Positions 10,301-17,830 of a stretch of DNA of 64,000 nucleotides are shown here, piece by piece. A program made the position numbers and the translations under genes. This DNA is from Acidovorax sp. Leaf78 (lineage in GTDB: Bacteria > Pseudomonadota > Gammaproteobacteria > Burkholderiales > Burkholderiaceae_C), in NCBI RefSeq assembly GCF_001422735.1, contig NZ_LMLZ01000006.1:33538-97537 (forward strand). The letters are read 5' to 3'. Numbering within the stretch: position 1 is the stretch's first letter; every line of letters begins with the position of its first letter. The notes beneath the pieces were generated by a model. It saw only the letters and a list, made by a program, of their open reading frames with translations. It did no database searches and had not been told where the DNA came from.

Positions 10301-10785
10301 TTACCGTGGCCACCGACCTGGCGCTGGTCAAGACAGCCCCCGCGGGCCCCGTGGCCCCGGGTGCGACCCTGGACTACACCCTGGTGGTCACCAACAACGG
10401 CCCCCTCGTGAGTTACGGTGCCCAGGTGGTGGATGCGTTGCCCGCCGGTGTGAGCTTCGTGTCGGCCGCAGGCTGCGTGGATACCGCGGGCACGGTGCGC
10501 TGCTCCATTGGCTCGCTGGCAGTCGGTGCATCGCGCACTTTCACGATCCGCACGACGCTGAGCTCGCCCTACACAGGCGCCCGGCCACTGGTGAACAACG
10601 CCAGCCTGGACGCGCCCGGCGACACCAACCCGGCCAACAACACCTCCAGCGCCACCACCACGGTGTCCACACCACCCGGCGGCGCGGCCGGCATTCCCAC
10701 CCTGTCCGAGTGGGGCCTCATCATCCTGTCGGGGCTGCTGGCACTGATGGCCTTCGGCCACGCTGGCGCCATCCGCCGCAGGTAA
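7318..10785 (+). CDS. DUF11-repeat surface protein with IPTL-CTERM sorting signal
   Basis: This is a large exported protein of 1155 residues. A Sec signal with an unusually long basic N-region ends near AMA-QS (residues 57-61). Eight Ig-like DUF11 repeats of about 110-135 residues follow; each opens with an ADL/ADV-x-x-x-K(T)-type strand, then an N-x-GP motif and a D-x-LP or D-x-VP motif. A Pro/Gly linker leads to the last 30 residues: IPTLSEWGLIILSG, a hydrophobic helix, and a terminal RRR. That tripartite tail is the IPTL-CTERM signal, known to be paired with exosortase H. The exosortase gene lies just downstream, so this is almost certainly its substrate. A role in surface adhesion or exopolysaccharide context is inference. 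Confidence 0.93.
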   Translation: MLFSSLARLFAREHPPSRHVLAAGDTLLPTPVAAVKPRAVRRLRWLLLAGGLCAGAAMAQSADLVVNHSDSPDPGPAGGIFTYTLRIDNNGPNGATGVTLSDTLPVGSTFIDVNTTAGTCNQAGGTVNCALGSIPFNSNQTVTIRVRLPSAGVWTNTATAGATTSDPNTSNNVNSIQDTTATQAADLALTATPSLANVTAGQNYSYALQVANQGPNDATGSQRISFTVPAGASVTAAPSGGGWTCTPSAGYPLASGASVACTRSATLANGATTTVLTVPAVSHVNGTVTAAFAVAGFKPDTSAMPDGDSSNNTVSVDVTSASGADVQITKTVPAGSNVGLGSDVSYTLTPRLNGGVSLAGQPITVTDTLGAGLTFVSANGAGWTCDATITCTRTEYTGANFTNMPVITVVATATNTGALTNTAGISTALADPVPGNNSSSINVTSSNDADMQLTKTASINPVVPNQAFNYTMTARNAGPLAVPAGQVITVTDQVPAGVTLSTPLNASGWTCDALPFTGPGAWTCTRSTGLAANTNAPVITVSAVLTGTGTATNNACVALGGGGRVDSNAGNNCTGVSVSSTVTQADLRVVSKTAAPDPVVAGANLTYVITVENLGPASATNVVVSDTLASLVNTGGFQSATPSQGTCTPNSVTNGAQQNLSCNLGTLTMGAQATVTVVVRPSIGATGPRTNTATVRSNDVGDPVQGNNSGSVTSQVTAIVDVTAAKTATPASVPAGAPITFVATIGNTGPSNAQTVQMVDTLPSNAAYIDTVSVSGGGTCTPIVAGTVGGTLTCNWTTINSGVQQTVTYRMRPLGTAAGGTVVNSLAVTTATAESNGANNSATTTTAVTAAQLDILVNKVDSADPVDLGQPTTYTITINNSGPSFGTNVVMTDIFPAPGSAPTATFSYQGALTVNAGGVCTEPSVGSSSGTLRCVFPGLNSGQSATVTYVMRAETLTVGGATSGTAFNRASVTVDETETTLANNVVTHDTTARRFTVATDLALVKTAPAGPVAPGATLDYTLVVTNNGPLVSYGAQVVDALPAGVSFVSAAGCVDTAGTVRCSIGSLAVGASRTFTIRTTLSSPYTGARPLVNNASLDAPGDTNPANNTSSATTTVSTPPGGAAGIPTLSEWGLIILSGLLALMAFGHAGAIRRR

Positions 10786-10794
10786 CAAGGCGCG

Positions 10795-10821
10795 CTGCGG
10801 CCCGCGCAAGCCGGGCCGCAG
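10795..10821 (+). other. perfect 10-bp hairpin after the IPTL gene
   Basis: CTGCGGCCCG (10795-10804) pairs perfectly with CGGGCCGCAG (10812-10821) around a seven-base loop, ten bases after the stop codon. No T-run follows. It may stabilise the end of the message or act with the next hairpin. Confidence 0.6.
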
Positions 10822-10841
10822 TCAACCCCCTACGCCCTCTT

Positions 10842-10879
10842 CACAGGCCAGCACGACGACACCGGCGTGCTGGCCTGTG
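10842..10879 (+). terminator. perfect 14-bp hairpin before xrtH
   Basis: CACAGGCCAGCACG (10842-10855) pairs exactly with CGTGCTGGCCTGTG (10866-10879), with a ten-base loop. The bases after it (GCGTTTGTC) are only weakly T-rich, so termination may be partial. It separates the abundant substrate gene from the exosortase gene. Confidence 0.6.
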
Positions 10880-10992
10880 GCGTTTGTCGATAATGCGCGC
10901 TTCGCCTTGCATCGCTTGCTTGTCTTGCCTGCGCCGCTCGCCTGCACCCTCTACCAGCGCAGCCGGCGCTGCCTTGTTGTCCCGGAGTTCCC

Positions 10993-11532
10993 ATGCTGCG
11001 TTTCTTCCTTACCTTTGTGGTCCTGCAACTGACGCTGTTCGGCATCAACATGCTGGGCGTGGTGCAGCAGCACGTGGTGCTGCCGTGGACGGCGCTGCTG
11101 GCCCGCGCCTGTGTGGCGCTGGTCACGCTGTTCGACTCCACCGCAGCCGCGGCGGGCAAGGTGCTGTGGAACACGGTGACGGGCTTTGGCGTCTCCATCG
11201 AGCCGGGCTGCAACGGCATCGAGGCCTGCATCGTGTTGTTCGCTGCCGTGATGGCGTTTCCGGCGTCCTGGCGCCACAAGCTGGTCGGCCTGGCCGTGGG
11301 CTTCGTTGCGGTGCAGGGCCTGAACATCGTGCGCGTGATCAGCCTTTTCTACCTGGGCCAGTGGAGCACACCGGTGTTCAACTTCGCCCACGAATACCTG
11401 TGGCAGGCGCTCATCATGCTGGACGTGCTCATCGTCTGGCTGCTGTGGGTGCGGGCCGACGCGAGAGCCCAGGCCCGTGCCAACCCGGCCCCCAAGCCCG
11501 GTACTTCCGACACCCCGGCCGCCGCTGCCTGA
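10993..11532 (+). CDS. xrtH: exosortase H (IPTL-CTERM specific)
   Basis: This is an integral membrane cysteine transpeptidase-like enzyme that is thought to recognise, cleave and re-anchor IPTL-CTERM proteins. The three exosortase catalytic positions are visible: Cys73 in EPGCNGIEA, Arg114 in LNIVRVISL and His133 in FAHEYLWQ. Hydrophobic segments at about residues 3-25, 32-50, 76-92, 96-120 and 135-152 fit a compact multi-pass protein. At 179 residues it is the short form typical of XrtH. The start ATG has a GGAG site. It lies 207 bases after its likely substrate gene and 19 bases before the companion membrane protein. Confidence 0.93.
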   Translation: MLRFFLTFVVLQLTLFGINMLGVVQQHVVLPWTALLARACVALVTLFDSTAAAAGKVLWNTVTGFGVSIEPGCNGIEACIVLFAAVMAFPASWRHKLVGLAVGFVAVQGLNIVRVISLFYLGQWSTPVFNFAHEYLWQALIMLDVLIVWLLWVRADARAQARANPAPKPGTSDTPAAAA

Positions 11533-11551
11533 CCCCACGGAGACCCACTGC

Positions 11552-12172
11552 ATGCGCCGCCTCACACCGCTCACGGTCTTCGTGCTCTCGGCCTTTGGCT
11601 GGATCGTGGTGCTCACCGCACTGTGGTCGCAGGTGTCCGCCTGGACGTCCTACCCCGTGGGTGTGCTGTCGCATATGGCGCTGGAGCAGGGGGCGCCGAT
11701 GTGGATCCGCCAGGCGACGGTGACGCCAGGCAATATCGAGGTGGATACCGCTGTGTCGGTGCCCGCGCCGGAGCAGGGCGGACGCAGGGGAGAACTCACC
11801 GTGGAGGCCAACCCTGCGCGTTATGCCTATGGACTGCCGATCTTCCTGGCCCTGCTGTTTGCGGCGCGGGGCAAAGGGCTTGGCTGGCGCGCGGTGGCGG
11901 GCTGGGCCCTGCTGCTGCCGGGGCAAGCTTTCAGCCTCACGATGTCCCTGCTCATGCAGATCGTGATGGCCGCACAGACCAATATCCGGCTGCTGCGCGT
12001 CTCTCAATGGCAGATGGAGGCCATCATCTACGGTTACCAACTGGGCTCGCTGGTCCTGCCCACCCTGGTGCCCATCTTGCTGTGGCTGTGGCTGGATCGC
12101 CGGTTCGTCCAGGATGTCCTGGTGCGCGGCTGGCGCGATTCGCTGGCGCCATCGGCCCCCCCGCAGTCCTGA
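11552..12172 (+). CDS. exosortase H-associated membrane protein
   Basis: This is a 206-residue membrane protein that directly follows xrtH and is probably co-transcribed with it. Hydrophobic helices lie at about residues 6-28, 92-108, 113-142 and 158-184. An extracytoplasmic loop of about 60 residues (30-90) sits between the first two. This pattern and position match the companion protein often found beside XrtH; its biochemical role is not known. The ATG at 11552 is preferred over the longer frame starting at 11477, which overlaps the exosortase end and adds a Pro-rich leader. A CGGAGA ribosome site precedes it. Confidence 0.8.
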   Translation: MRRLTPLTVFVLSAFGWIVVLTALWSQVSAWTSYPVGVLSHMALEQGAPMWIRQATVTPGNIEVDTAVSVPAPEQGGRRGELTVEANPARYAYGLPIFLALLFAARGKGLGWRAVAGWALLLPGQAFSLTMSLLMQIVMAAQTNIRLLRVSQWQMEAIIYGYQLGSLVLPTLVPILLWLWLDRRFVQDVLVRGWRDSLAPSAPPQS

Positions 12173-12916
12173 GGGCTTGCGGACTCGCGGGGGCGCTGGC
12201 AGAGCGTTCAAGTGGTGGTGGGGAGGGGGAGCGTTCGACCTCCCTATCGAAAGGGTGGGCGCCGTGGCGTGTAGCCGACCCTGAGTCTTGGCCGGCAGGC
12301 GCGGGCGGTGAGGCAAACACCGGCATTCCCGCACGCCGACAGCGCCGCAGGCGTTGCCACTGCGAGCTTCGAACGGGTATGGCCTGCGAGCTACAGCGGG
12401 CCCCCATGCCGAAGGCGCGGTGGCGCGGCGGACCAGTTCGTGTACGAAGCCCGGCACGCGGGCCGCAAAGGCTTCATGTCCCTGCTGACGTGGGTGCACG
12501 CCTGCGGCTGTGCTGGGCTCCGGCGAATCGGCGATAGTGCCAATGCCGCAAGCGCAATGCTCGCGGCTCAGGCGCCCTGCCGTGCGTTCTTGGGTCTGCT
12601 GAAGGATTCACTCTGGATCCGGTCCTACGCCCACTTGCGCGGTCCAGAGACGCCATTTCAATAACTTGCTTTAGATTTTGCCGAGCGGCAGTTAATCGCC
12701 ATTTGTCGCTCTTGCCGACGGCTTTTTTGAATAAACATACTCTTTGCAAAAGCTACATTCAATATGTGCATTGGATATCGGTGCACGCTTTGTTGCAACG
12801 CAATACTTGGCATTTTGATACATGGAGTGTTTGATATGAATGAAGCAATTCGACTGGTGCCTGTTTTCGCCTTCTGATACCGATAGTTCAAAAAGTTTTC
12901 AACTTTGGAGAAAAAA
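12173..12916. other. non-coding junction into an AT-richer island
   Basis: No gene was recognised here. The first part (to about 12650) keeps the high-GC character of the chromosome but its reading frames resemble no protein I know. From about 12660 the base composition shifts sharply toward A and T and continues so through the next three genes. No integrase, direct-repeat boundary or tRNA was seen at the junction. Confidence 0.5.
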
Positions 12917-13738
12917 ATGAAGAAGAGCAAAATCGACAAACTGAAAATTCTGGTGTTTTTTGCTGGAACGACTGTATCGACAATGTCGTTCGCCGTGCAT
13001 GAGCGACGACAGGAAATACCTGCCATGGCTGGCACTGAGATTCACTTGGAGAATGGGGAGAGCTGCACGGTAGGCGGTGTCTTCAGAAGAAGAGGCTTTT
13101 GGCAGAACATTACAGCGTACCGGAAGAATACGCGGTACGCTGTGACTGCAAGGCACTGTGTGGTGGCAAACGAAGAGGTGAGGGTTGGCCTTGGCTTTTA
13201 CAGCGGGCAGTGGCTCGGGAAGGTCGTCTGGCTGGATCAGATTCTGGACGTAGCCATGGTGCGTGTCCCGCCTGATGTGAACTGGAATCACGTGTGTGTA
13301 GTCGACCCCAAATGGAACAATCCTTGCCATTTGACGTACACGACCACACCGCGTGCAGTAGGGAGGGTGATCACTGTACCCTTCGGATTACCTACATTTT
13401 CATCATTGCCTCTTGCAGGCGTCGGCTCGCCTGCACCGGGTTTGCCGTTTTGTACCAGCGGCGCTATCACCAATATCACTTGCGATTGGGTCAGTGCTCC
13501 TATTCCGCATGGTCCGGAGTCCCCACCGGAAGGCGTTGCCAAAGGGGCCACCAATACACTTCGGCCGGTACAGCCTGGTGATTCTGGAGGGGCCGTCGTG
13601 AGTACGCATAGGCTTCTCTATGGATTCATTTCTTTCAGGCAGAACCCATTGGACCCCAATCTTCCGCATTTTATGGGATACACCCCGGTTGAATATTTTC
13701 ATCAGCTGCAGCCTGATTATAGTTTGGCCCCGCCTTGA
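12917..13738 (+). CDS. exported trypsin-like serine protease (S1 family)
   Basis: This is a predicted secreted endopeptidase of 273 residues. A signal peptide (MKKSKIDKLK, then a hydrophobic core) ends near SFA-VH at residue 26. The chymotrypsin-type triad is visible: His80 in TARHC, Asp111 in LDVAMV and Ser223 in PGDSGGAV. Cys81 beside the histidine and other cysteines (50, 127, 137, 179, 189) suggest disulfides and an extracytoplasmic location. The ATG at 12917 is chosen because GGAG lies six bases upstream; a TTG at 12905 is also in frame. Codon use is less GC-rich than the neighbours, which hints at transfer. The substrate is unknown, and there is no sorting tail. Confidence 0.82.
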   Translation: MKKSKIDKLKILVFFAGTTVSTMSFAVHERRQEIPAMAGTEIHLENGESCTVGGVFRRRGFWQNITAYRKNTRYAVTARHCVVANEEVRVGLGFYSGQWLGKVVWLDQILDVAMVRVPPDVNWNHVCVVDPKWNNPCHLTYTTTPRAVGRVITVPFGLPTFSSLPLAGVGSPAPGLPFCTSGAITNITCDWVSAPIPHGPESPPEGVAKGATNTLRPVQPGDSGGAVVSTHRLLYGFISFRQNPLDPNLPHFMGYTPVEYFHQLQPDYSLAPP

Positions 13739-13870
13739 TGCGGGCGCACCCTTCGGCAGTTCATGCGCCTTGGATCCGTGCGAGCGTTTCACGTTTGAAA
13801 ATTCGAATCCTTGGACTGATGGATTGCTGATTTCTTGATTTTAAAACACCAACGAACATGAGATGAAATC

Positions 13871-14629
13871 ATGATGTATAAATCTCCAAAATTATTCCTG
13901 CGCGGTGGTCTGGCAATGGCTGTGCTCGCTTGTGGAACGGCGGCTGGAAATGTCTGGGCACAACAAAACTACTTCTCAGGTTTGGATCCGCGTATATTTG
14001 TACAAAATATGCCTCCTCCGAAAGGGCATCCCTCGTACGTCAGGGCCCAGCAGATGCTGGATTGCCAGGATCTGCTGGATGAAATCTCCGACCTGGAATC
14101 AGCTGGTCAAGCGCGTTCCGTGCAAGACCTTGAGTTGCCGGAGGTTCAGCAAAGGATATTTTTTTTAGAGGTGCGCAAAATCCTTTGCCAGGACGTGCCG
14201 CCGGAAGACCGCCCCCTCATTCAAAAGCTGATGACGGAAGCTGCGTTGGCAGGCGATCCTGGCGCCAGAACGTTCAAGGCCGTCGAAAAACTTGTCCATG
14301 AAGAGTCGGCCAAGAAGTGGAACGATCCTGCGAGTGAAAATGCCAAAATCGCAGCCAAGGAACTTCTCGGTTTGGCCATGACGGGCGATCCAGTCGCTAT
14401 GTCCTATGCCTATGAAATTACGGTCACCGACCGGTATCATCTCTATGATCCAGTAGAGTCTGCTGCCTGGAAATTGGTTTTGTCGCCAGATCCGTCTGCT
14501 GAAATGATCGATAACTACATCACGGGCGAATTATTATCAAATAATGTCTCGCCTGGTAATGTGGATCGTGAAAAGGTATTTGCCAGAGCGCAGATCATCT
14601 TTGATGCGTGTTGCGCCGTGAGGCCATAG
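13871..14629 (+). CDS. exported protein of unknown function
   Basis: This is a 252-residue protein with a clear Sec signal peptide (hydrophobic residues 9-24, cleavage likely after VWA at 30). The mature part is rich in charged, helical sequence and resembles alpha-helical repeat proteins (for example SEL1-like) in character, but no motif could be confirmed. Cysteines near residues 60, 104 and towards the C-terminus could form disulfides. A GAGATG-like ribosome site precedes two adjacent ATG codons at 13871 and 13874. It follows the protease by 132 bases in the same AT-richer island and may act with it. A good terminator follows. No function is proposed. Confidence 0.72.
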   Translation: MMYKSPKLFLRGGLAMAVLACGTAAGNVWAQQNYFSGLDPRIFVQNMPPPKGHPSYVRAQQMLDCQDLLDEISDLESAGQARSVQDLELPEVQQRIFFLEVRKILCQDVPPEDRPLIQKLMTEAALAGDPGARTFKAVEKLVHEESAKKWNDPASENAKIAAKELLGLAMTGDPVAMSYAYEITVTDRYHLYDPVESAAWKLVLSPDPSAEMIDNYITGELLSNNVSPGNVDREKVFARAQIIFDACCAVRP

Positions 14630-14671
14630 GACGCCCATCACAATAGGGTCGGCGAACGCGAGTTGCGTTCC

Positions 14672-14703
14672 ATGCCAGTCAGTCAAGCCCTGGCTGGCAT
14701 TTT
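14672..14703 (+). terminator. intrinsic terminator of the unknown exported gene
   Basis: ATGCCAGTCAG (14672-14682) pairs with CTGGCTGGCAT (14690-14700), with one T-G wobble and a seven-base loop. It runs into TTTTCTTT. It lies 43 bases after the stop at 14629. Confidence 0.78.
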
Positions 14704-15031
14704 CTTTGGCGGGTACTTCACTGCGGGTTGATCGCTGGACCTCTTGCGCAAAGCTTCGGCCGGGTCGGCGTGGCGGCAGGACAAAGCGACGGGCTTTACC
14801 GAGCACCCAGTGCAGATGCGCAGTCTTCGTGCCTGCCCGGGCCAACTGCGCGCTGTGAAGCGCCCTTCACTAAAAATTCATTTGGCGATGTTTAATCGGT
14901 ATTTAAATTCTTTTTGGATACTATTTTAATGTGATGTTATTTTATCGGGGTGCTAAATTGGTGTTGTGCATTGCTCATGCACGATGTGATCGCGAACAAT
15001 GTCTTAAATTCTCACAAAAGGAGTATTTACC
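14704..15031. other. AT-rich leader of the small exported gene
   Basis: No gene is seen here. Bases from about 14870 are very AT-rich and should hold the promoter of the gene at 15032. A perfect inverted repeat GTGCAT-TGCTC-ATGCAC spans 14966-14982, about 50 bases upstream of the start codon. It could be a protein-binding site or a small RNA hairpin. A good ribosome site (AAAGGAG) lies just before the ATG. Confidence 0.5.
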
Positions 15032-15346
15032 ATGAAAAAAGCAATCCATATAGTGCCCGTGCTGGCTGCTGCATTGGCTGCCCTCATGACTGCAACAAGC
15101 GCTCAGGCTTATATCTCGACCGGTGATGAAACGAGCGTGATCCACAACAATACCAATGGCTGTGTGCGTGCCTATGTGGGCGATCACATGATCGACGTAC
15201 CGCCCCATTCGTCAAGCCAATTCTTTGGCGTCGGTATTGATGTCTATTATCTGGTTTCCGTCTTCCCCACCCATTTTTGTGGCAACCATGCTCAGCGAAG
15301 CATATGGTTTGGCGGGGGCTCAGTGCACTGGGTTGTGAATCCCTGA
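15032..15346 (+). CDS. small exported protein of unknown function
   Basis: This is a 104-residue protein with a strong Sec signal (MKKAIHIVP, then an Ala-rich core) cleaved after AQA at residue 26. The mature 78 residues are rich in aromatic, Ser and His residues and carry two cysteines (in NGCVRAY and HFCGNH) that could pair. No lipobox, membrane helix or known motif is visible. The start is well supported by AAAGGAG seven bases upstream. It is the third exported-protein gene in the AT-richer island and is probably separately transcribed. It could be an inhibitor or partner of the upstream protease, but the sequence alone does not show this. Confidence 0.72.
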   Translation: MKKAIHIVPVLAAALAALMTATSAQAYISTGDETSVIHNNTNGCVRAYVGDHMIDVPPHSSSQFFGVGIDVYYLVSVFPTHFCGNHAQRSIWFGGGSVHWVVNP

Positions 15347-15513
15347 GTTTTTGATTCGGTAACACGGGCGGTGAGGTCCGAGCGTGCAACTAGCCGCCTG
15401 TCCGGTCGCCGGGCTGTGATCCAGGCAAGTCCAGCCGGAAGTCCACACCGCGCACCGATGCGGTCGTGCCGCAGTTTTCCGGCGTCAGAGCCCAGCGCAG
15501 CGCGCGCAGCCGC

Positions 15514-16590
15514 CTACACCGCCAGCGGCTCTTCCTGCATCGCTTCGCACTGCTCGATGAGCATGTCCACCTGCCCGCGCCAGTAGTCGCTGCTGCCGAA
15601 CCACGGAAAGTTGGCCGGGAAGATCGGGTCCTGCCAGCGGCGGGCCAGCCAGGCGCTGTAGTGGATGAGGCGCAGGGTGCGCAGCGGCTCGATCAGCGCC
15701 AGCTCGCGGCGGTCGAAGCTGCGGAACTGTTCGTAGCCGTCCAGCAGGGCGCTGAGCTGGTGGGTGCGCTGGCGGCGGTCGCCGGACAGCAGCATCCACA
15801 GGTCTTGCACGGCGGGGCCCATGCGGGCGTCGTCCAGGTCGACGAAGTGCGGGCCGCCGCGGCCGTATTCGTCCAGCGGCGTCCACAGGATGTTGCCGGG
15901 GTGGCAGTCGCCGTGCAGCCGGATGGGCGTGGCGTCTTTCAAGCCAAAAGGGCTGCTACCGCCGGATCGTAAAGCGCTGGTAGCTATCAATTCAATAGCT
16001 TTGTCGCACTGGGCCTTCCACGTGGCCTGCATGTCGAGCGGGATGATTTCGTGGCCCAGGAGCCAGTCGCGCGATGCGGTGGCGAAGGTCTCCACGTCGA
16101 GCAGCGGCCGGTGCACGAACGACTGCGCCGCGCCCACGGTGTGGATGCGCGCCAGAAAGCGGCCGATCCATTCCAGCACCTCGAAGTCGTCCAGTTCTGG
16201 CTGGCGCCCGCCGCGCCAGGGGCTGACCGAAAACGCGAAGCCTTCGTGCTGGTGCAGCGTCTGGCCGTTCAGCACCATCGGGCCCACGGCGGGCACCTCG
16301 GCGGCCATCAGGTCGGCGGCGAAGGCGTGCTCTTCCAGGATCTGCGCCTCGCTCCAGCGGCCGGGGCGGTAGAACTTGGCCACGACGCGCTGGCCGTCTT
16401 CCAGCGTGACCTGGTACACGCGGTTTTCGTACGACGACAGGGCCATGAGGCGGCCGTCACCGTACAGGCCCACGCTGGCCAGCGCGTCGAGCACGTGGTC
16501 GGGCGTGAGCTGGGCGTAGGGGTGCAGCGGGTGGGGAGAAGCGGTCGTATCAGCGGCGTCGGGCGTGCTGTCGGGGGGCGGTCGGGTCAT
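15514..16590 (-). CDS. srkA: stress response kinase A (YihE/RdoA family)
   Basis: This is a cytoplasmic Ser/Thr-type kinase of the aminoglycoside-phosphotransferase fold, known in E. coli to limit stress-induced killing. Motifs seen are VVAKFYRPGRW (ATP-binding lysine, about residue 76), the catalytic loop RLHGDCHPGNILW (about 238-250) and the metal-binding FVDLDDARMGPAVQDLW (about 263-279). The ATG at 16590 gives 358 residues; a longer frame adds 34 atypical ones. An unusual feature is a 21-codon insert (AIELIATSALRS onwards) just before the catalytic loop, which is exactly a copy of an interspersed repeat (15937-15999) read in frame. The kinase core looks otherwise intact. Confidence 0.9.
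   Translation of the reverse strand: MTRPPPDSTPDAADTTASPHPLHPYAQLTPDHVLDALASVGLYGDGRLMALSSYENRVYQVTLEDGQRVVAKFYRPGRWSEAQILEEHAFAADLMAAEVPAVGPMVLNGQTLHQHEGFAFSVSPWRGGRQPELDDFEVLEWIGRFLARIHTVGAAQSFVHRPLLDVETFATASRDWLLGHEIIPLDMQATWKAQCDKAIELIATSALRSGGSSPFGLKDATPIRLHGDCHPGNILWTPLDEYGRGGPHFVDLDDARMGPAVQDLWMLLSGDRRQRTHQLSALLDGYEQFRSFDRRELALIEPLRTLRLIHYSAWLARRWQDPIFPANFPWFGSSDYWRGQVDMLIEQCEAMQEEPLAV
15937..15999 (+). repeat. interspersed palindromic repeat, family A copy 2 (inside srkA)
   Basis: It contains the family blocks GGGCTGCTACCGC and AAGCGCTGGTAGCTAT and the terminal ATAGC. Its length is 63 bases, a multiple of three, and it lies wholly within the srkA coding frame on the other strand. Inner arms GCTACC and GGTAGC are complementary. 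Confidence 0.72.
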
Positions 16591-16726
16591 GCCCCATTGT
16601 CGCCGTGCGCCGGCGCCGTTCGGGCGCAGGGGGCACACGGCGAGGGCAGGGCGGCCACAAGCGCCTTGGCAACCGCCGGCAGCGGGCGGCAACTGTCGCC
16701 CCAGGCCCCGTTCGCGCCCCCGCAGG

Positions 16727-17830
16727 TCAGCCGGCCTGCAAGGTCGCGATGTGCCCGGTGCGCGCGTCGCCGCTGCCTGCCAGCATGCTGGTGAACAGCG
16801 CCTGCGCTGCCTCGGGGCCGGCGTGGTGCTGCACGGTCAGCCAGGGCGCGCCGGGTGCCTCCACGGCGCCGCTGAACTGGTTCCACGCGCCCACCAGCCG
16901 CTGGCCCAGGCCCTGCGCGCCCCAGTCGGCGTTGCGTTTCTTGACCTGTGCGGGCGCAAAGAACATCACCGGGCGCGGGCCGGGCAGCTGGCCTGCGCCG
17001 CCCAGGTCCTGCACGTGGCTCGCGCCCACGGCGCAGCTGTAGGCCAGCCCGCTGAAGTGCGCGTGGATGCGCTGGCGCAGGCCCACGCTGCCTGCAAAGT
17101 CGATGTACACGCTGGGTGTGGCACCGTCGATCTCGGCCTCCAGCGCGTCGTACGTCACCACGCGGTCGTAGCAGCCCAGGCTTTCGCAAAACGCCACGTT
17201 GCCCGGAGAGGTGAGGCCGATGACCTCGATGCCGTCCCGCTGCGCCAGCTGAAAGGCCGTGCCGTACGCCGTCTTGCTCGATGCGCTGGACAGCAGCATG
17301 CGGCGCGCGCCGAAGAACTGCTGGTCGTCCAGGAAGTCGTCGATGAGCCACGAGGTGATGAACAGCGGCCGCAGCAGCGCCTGCACGTCTTCGTTGTCGG
17401 TGCGGTAGAACGGGTCGGCCGCAGCGCGCAGGTACTGGTTGTAGACCGCGTGCAGGCTGGCGCGGTGGGGCGCGCCGTCGGCAAAGCCCGCGGGCGTGAT
17501 GCGGTGCGGCGACAGCATGGCCTGGTCGGCCATGGGCCAGTAGCCGTACAGGCGCTCGCCCACCGCCACGTCCGCGCACTGCGACTGCACCACGGTGCCG
17601 AAGCCCCACACCGGCACGATGCCCCAGCCCGCCTCGCCGCTGGGGTAGAACTGCCAGTACTGCAGCATCTCGCCCATGGCGGCGTAGGTGATGTTGTTGG
17701 CGGTCAGCGCGAACTGGTCGACGCGCACGCGGATCTGGCCGTCGGCCAGCGGTGCGTCGTCATTCACGGTGTGCAGGCGGGTGGTGGCTAGCTGATCCTG
17801 GCGCACGAGGAGGGTGGTGGTGGTCGTCAT
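16727..17830 (-). CDS. DUF2855 family protein (MDR-reductase-like)
   Basis: This is a 367-residue protein matching the DUF2855 group, which is distantly related to medium-chain dehydrogenase/reductases. The N-terminal GroES-like part includes VDQFALTANNITYAAMG (about residues 38-54) and YWQFYPSGEAGWGIVPVWGFG. The middle has a Rossmann-like nucleotide site (MLLSSASSKTAYGTAF, then VIGLTSPGNVAFCESLG, about 180-215). The typical zinc ligands of alcohol dehydrogenases are not apparent. The reaction is unknown. The ATG at 17830 is preferred to a GTG two codons earlier. It is a single gene next to srkA on the same strand, and about 135 bases separate them. Confidence 0.8.
   Translation of the reverse strand: MTTTTTLLVRQDQLATTRLHTVNDDAPLADGQIRVRVDQFALTANNITYAAMGEMLQYWQFYPSGEAGWGIVPVWGFGTVVQSQCADVAVGERLYGYWPMADQAMLSPHRITPAGFADGAPHRASLHAVYNQYLRAAADPFYRTDNEDVQALLRPLFITSWLIDDFLDDQQFFGARRMLLSSASSKTAYGTAFQLAQRDGIEVIGLTSPGNVAFCESLGCYDRVVTYDALEAEIDGATPSVYIDFAGSVGLRQRIHAHFSGLAYSCAVGASHVQDLGGAGQLPGPRPVMFFAPAQVKKRNADWGAQGLGQRLVGAWNQFSGAVEAPGAPWLTVQHHAGPEAAQALFTSMLAGSGDARTGHIATLQAG

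Noticed and set aside
7318..10785. Possible CRISPR or DNA tandem repeats
   Set aside because: The regular pattern is protein-level DUF11 repetition with diverged codons, not conserved DNA repeats with unique spacers.
7330..10809. 1159-codon open frame on the minus strand opposite the DUF11 protein gene
   Set aside because: Its product is His/Gly/Arg-rich with no domain, and the plus strand has a complete repeat protein. It is a shadow of high-GC codon bias.
12308..12664. 118-codon plus-strand open frame in the gap after the exosortase genes
   Set aside because: No ribosome site, no recognisable domain, and the reading overlaps the composition change. Not supported as a gene.
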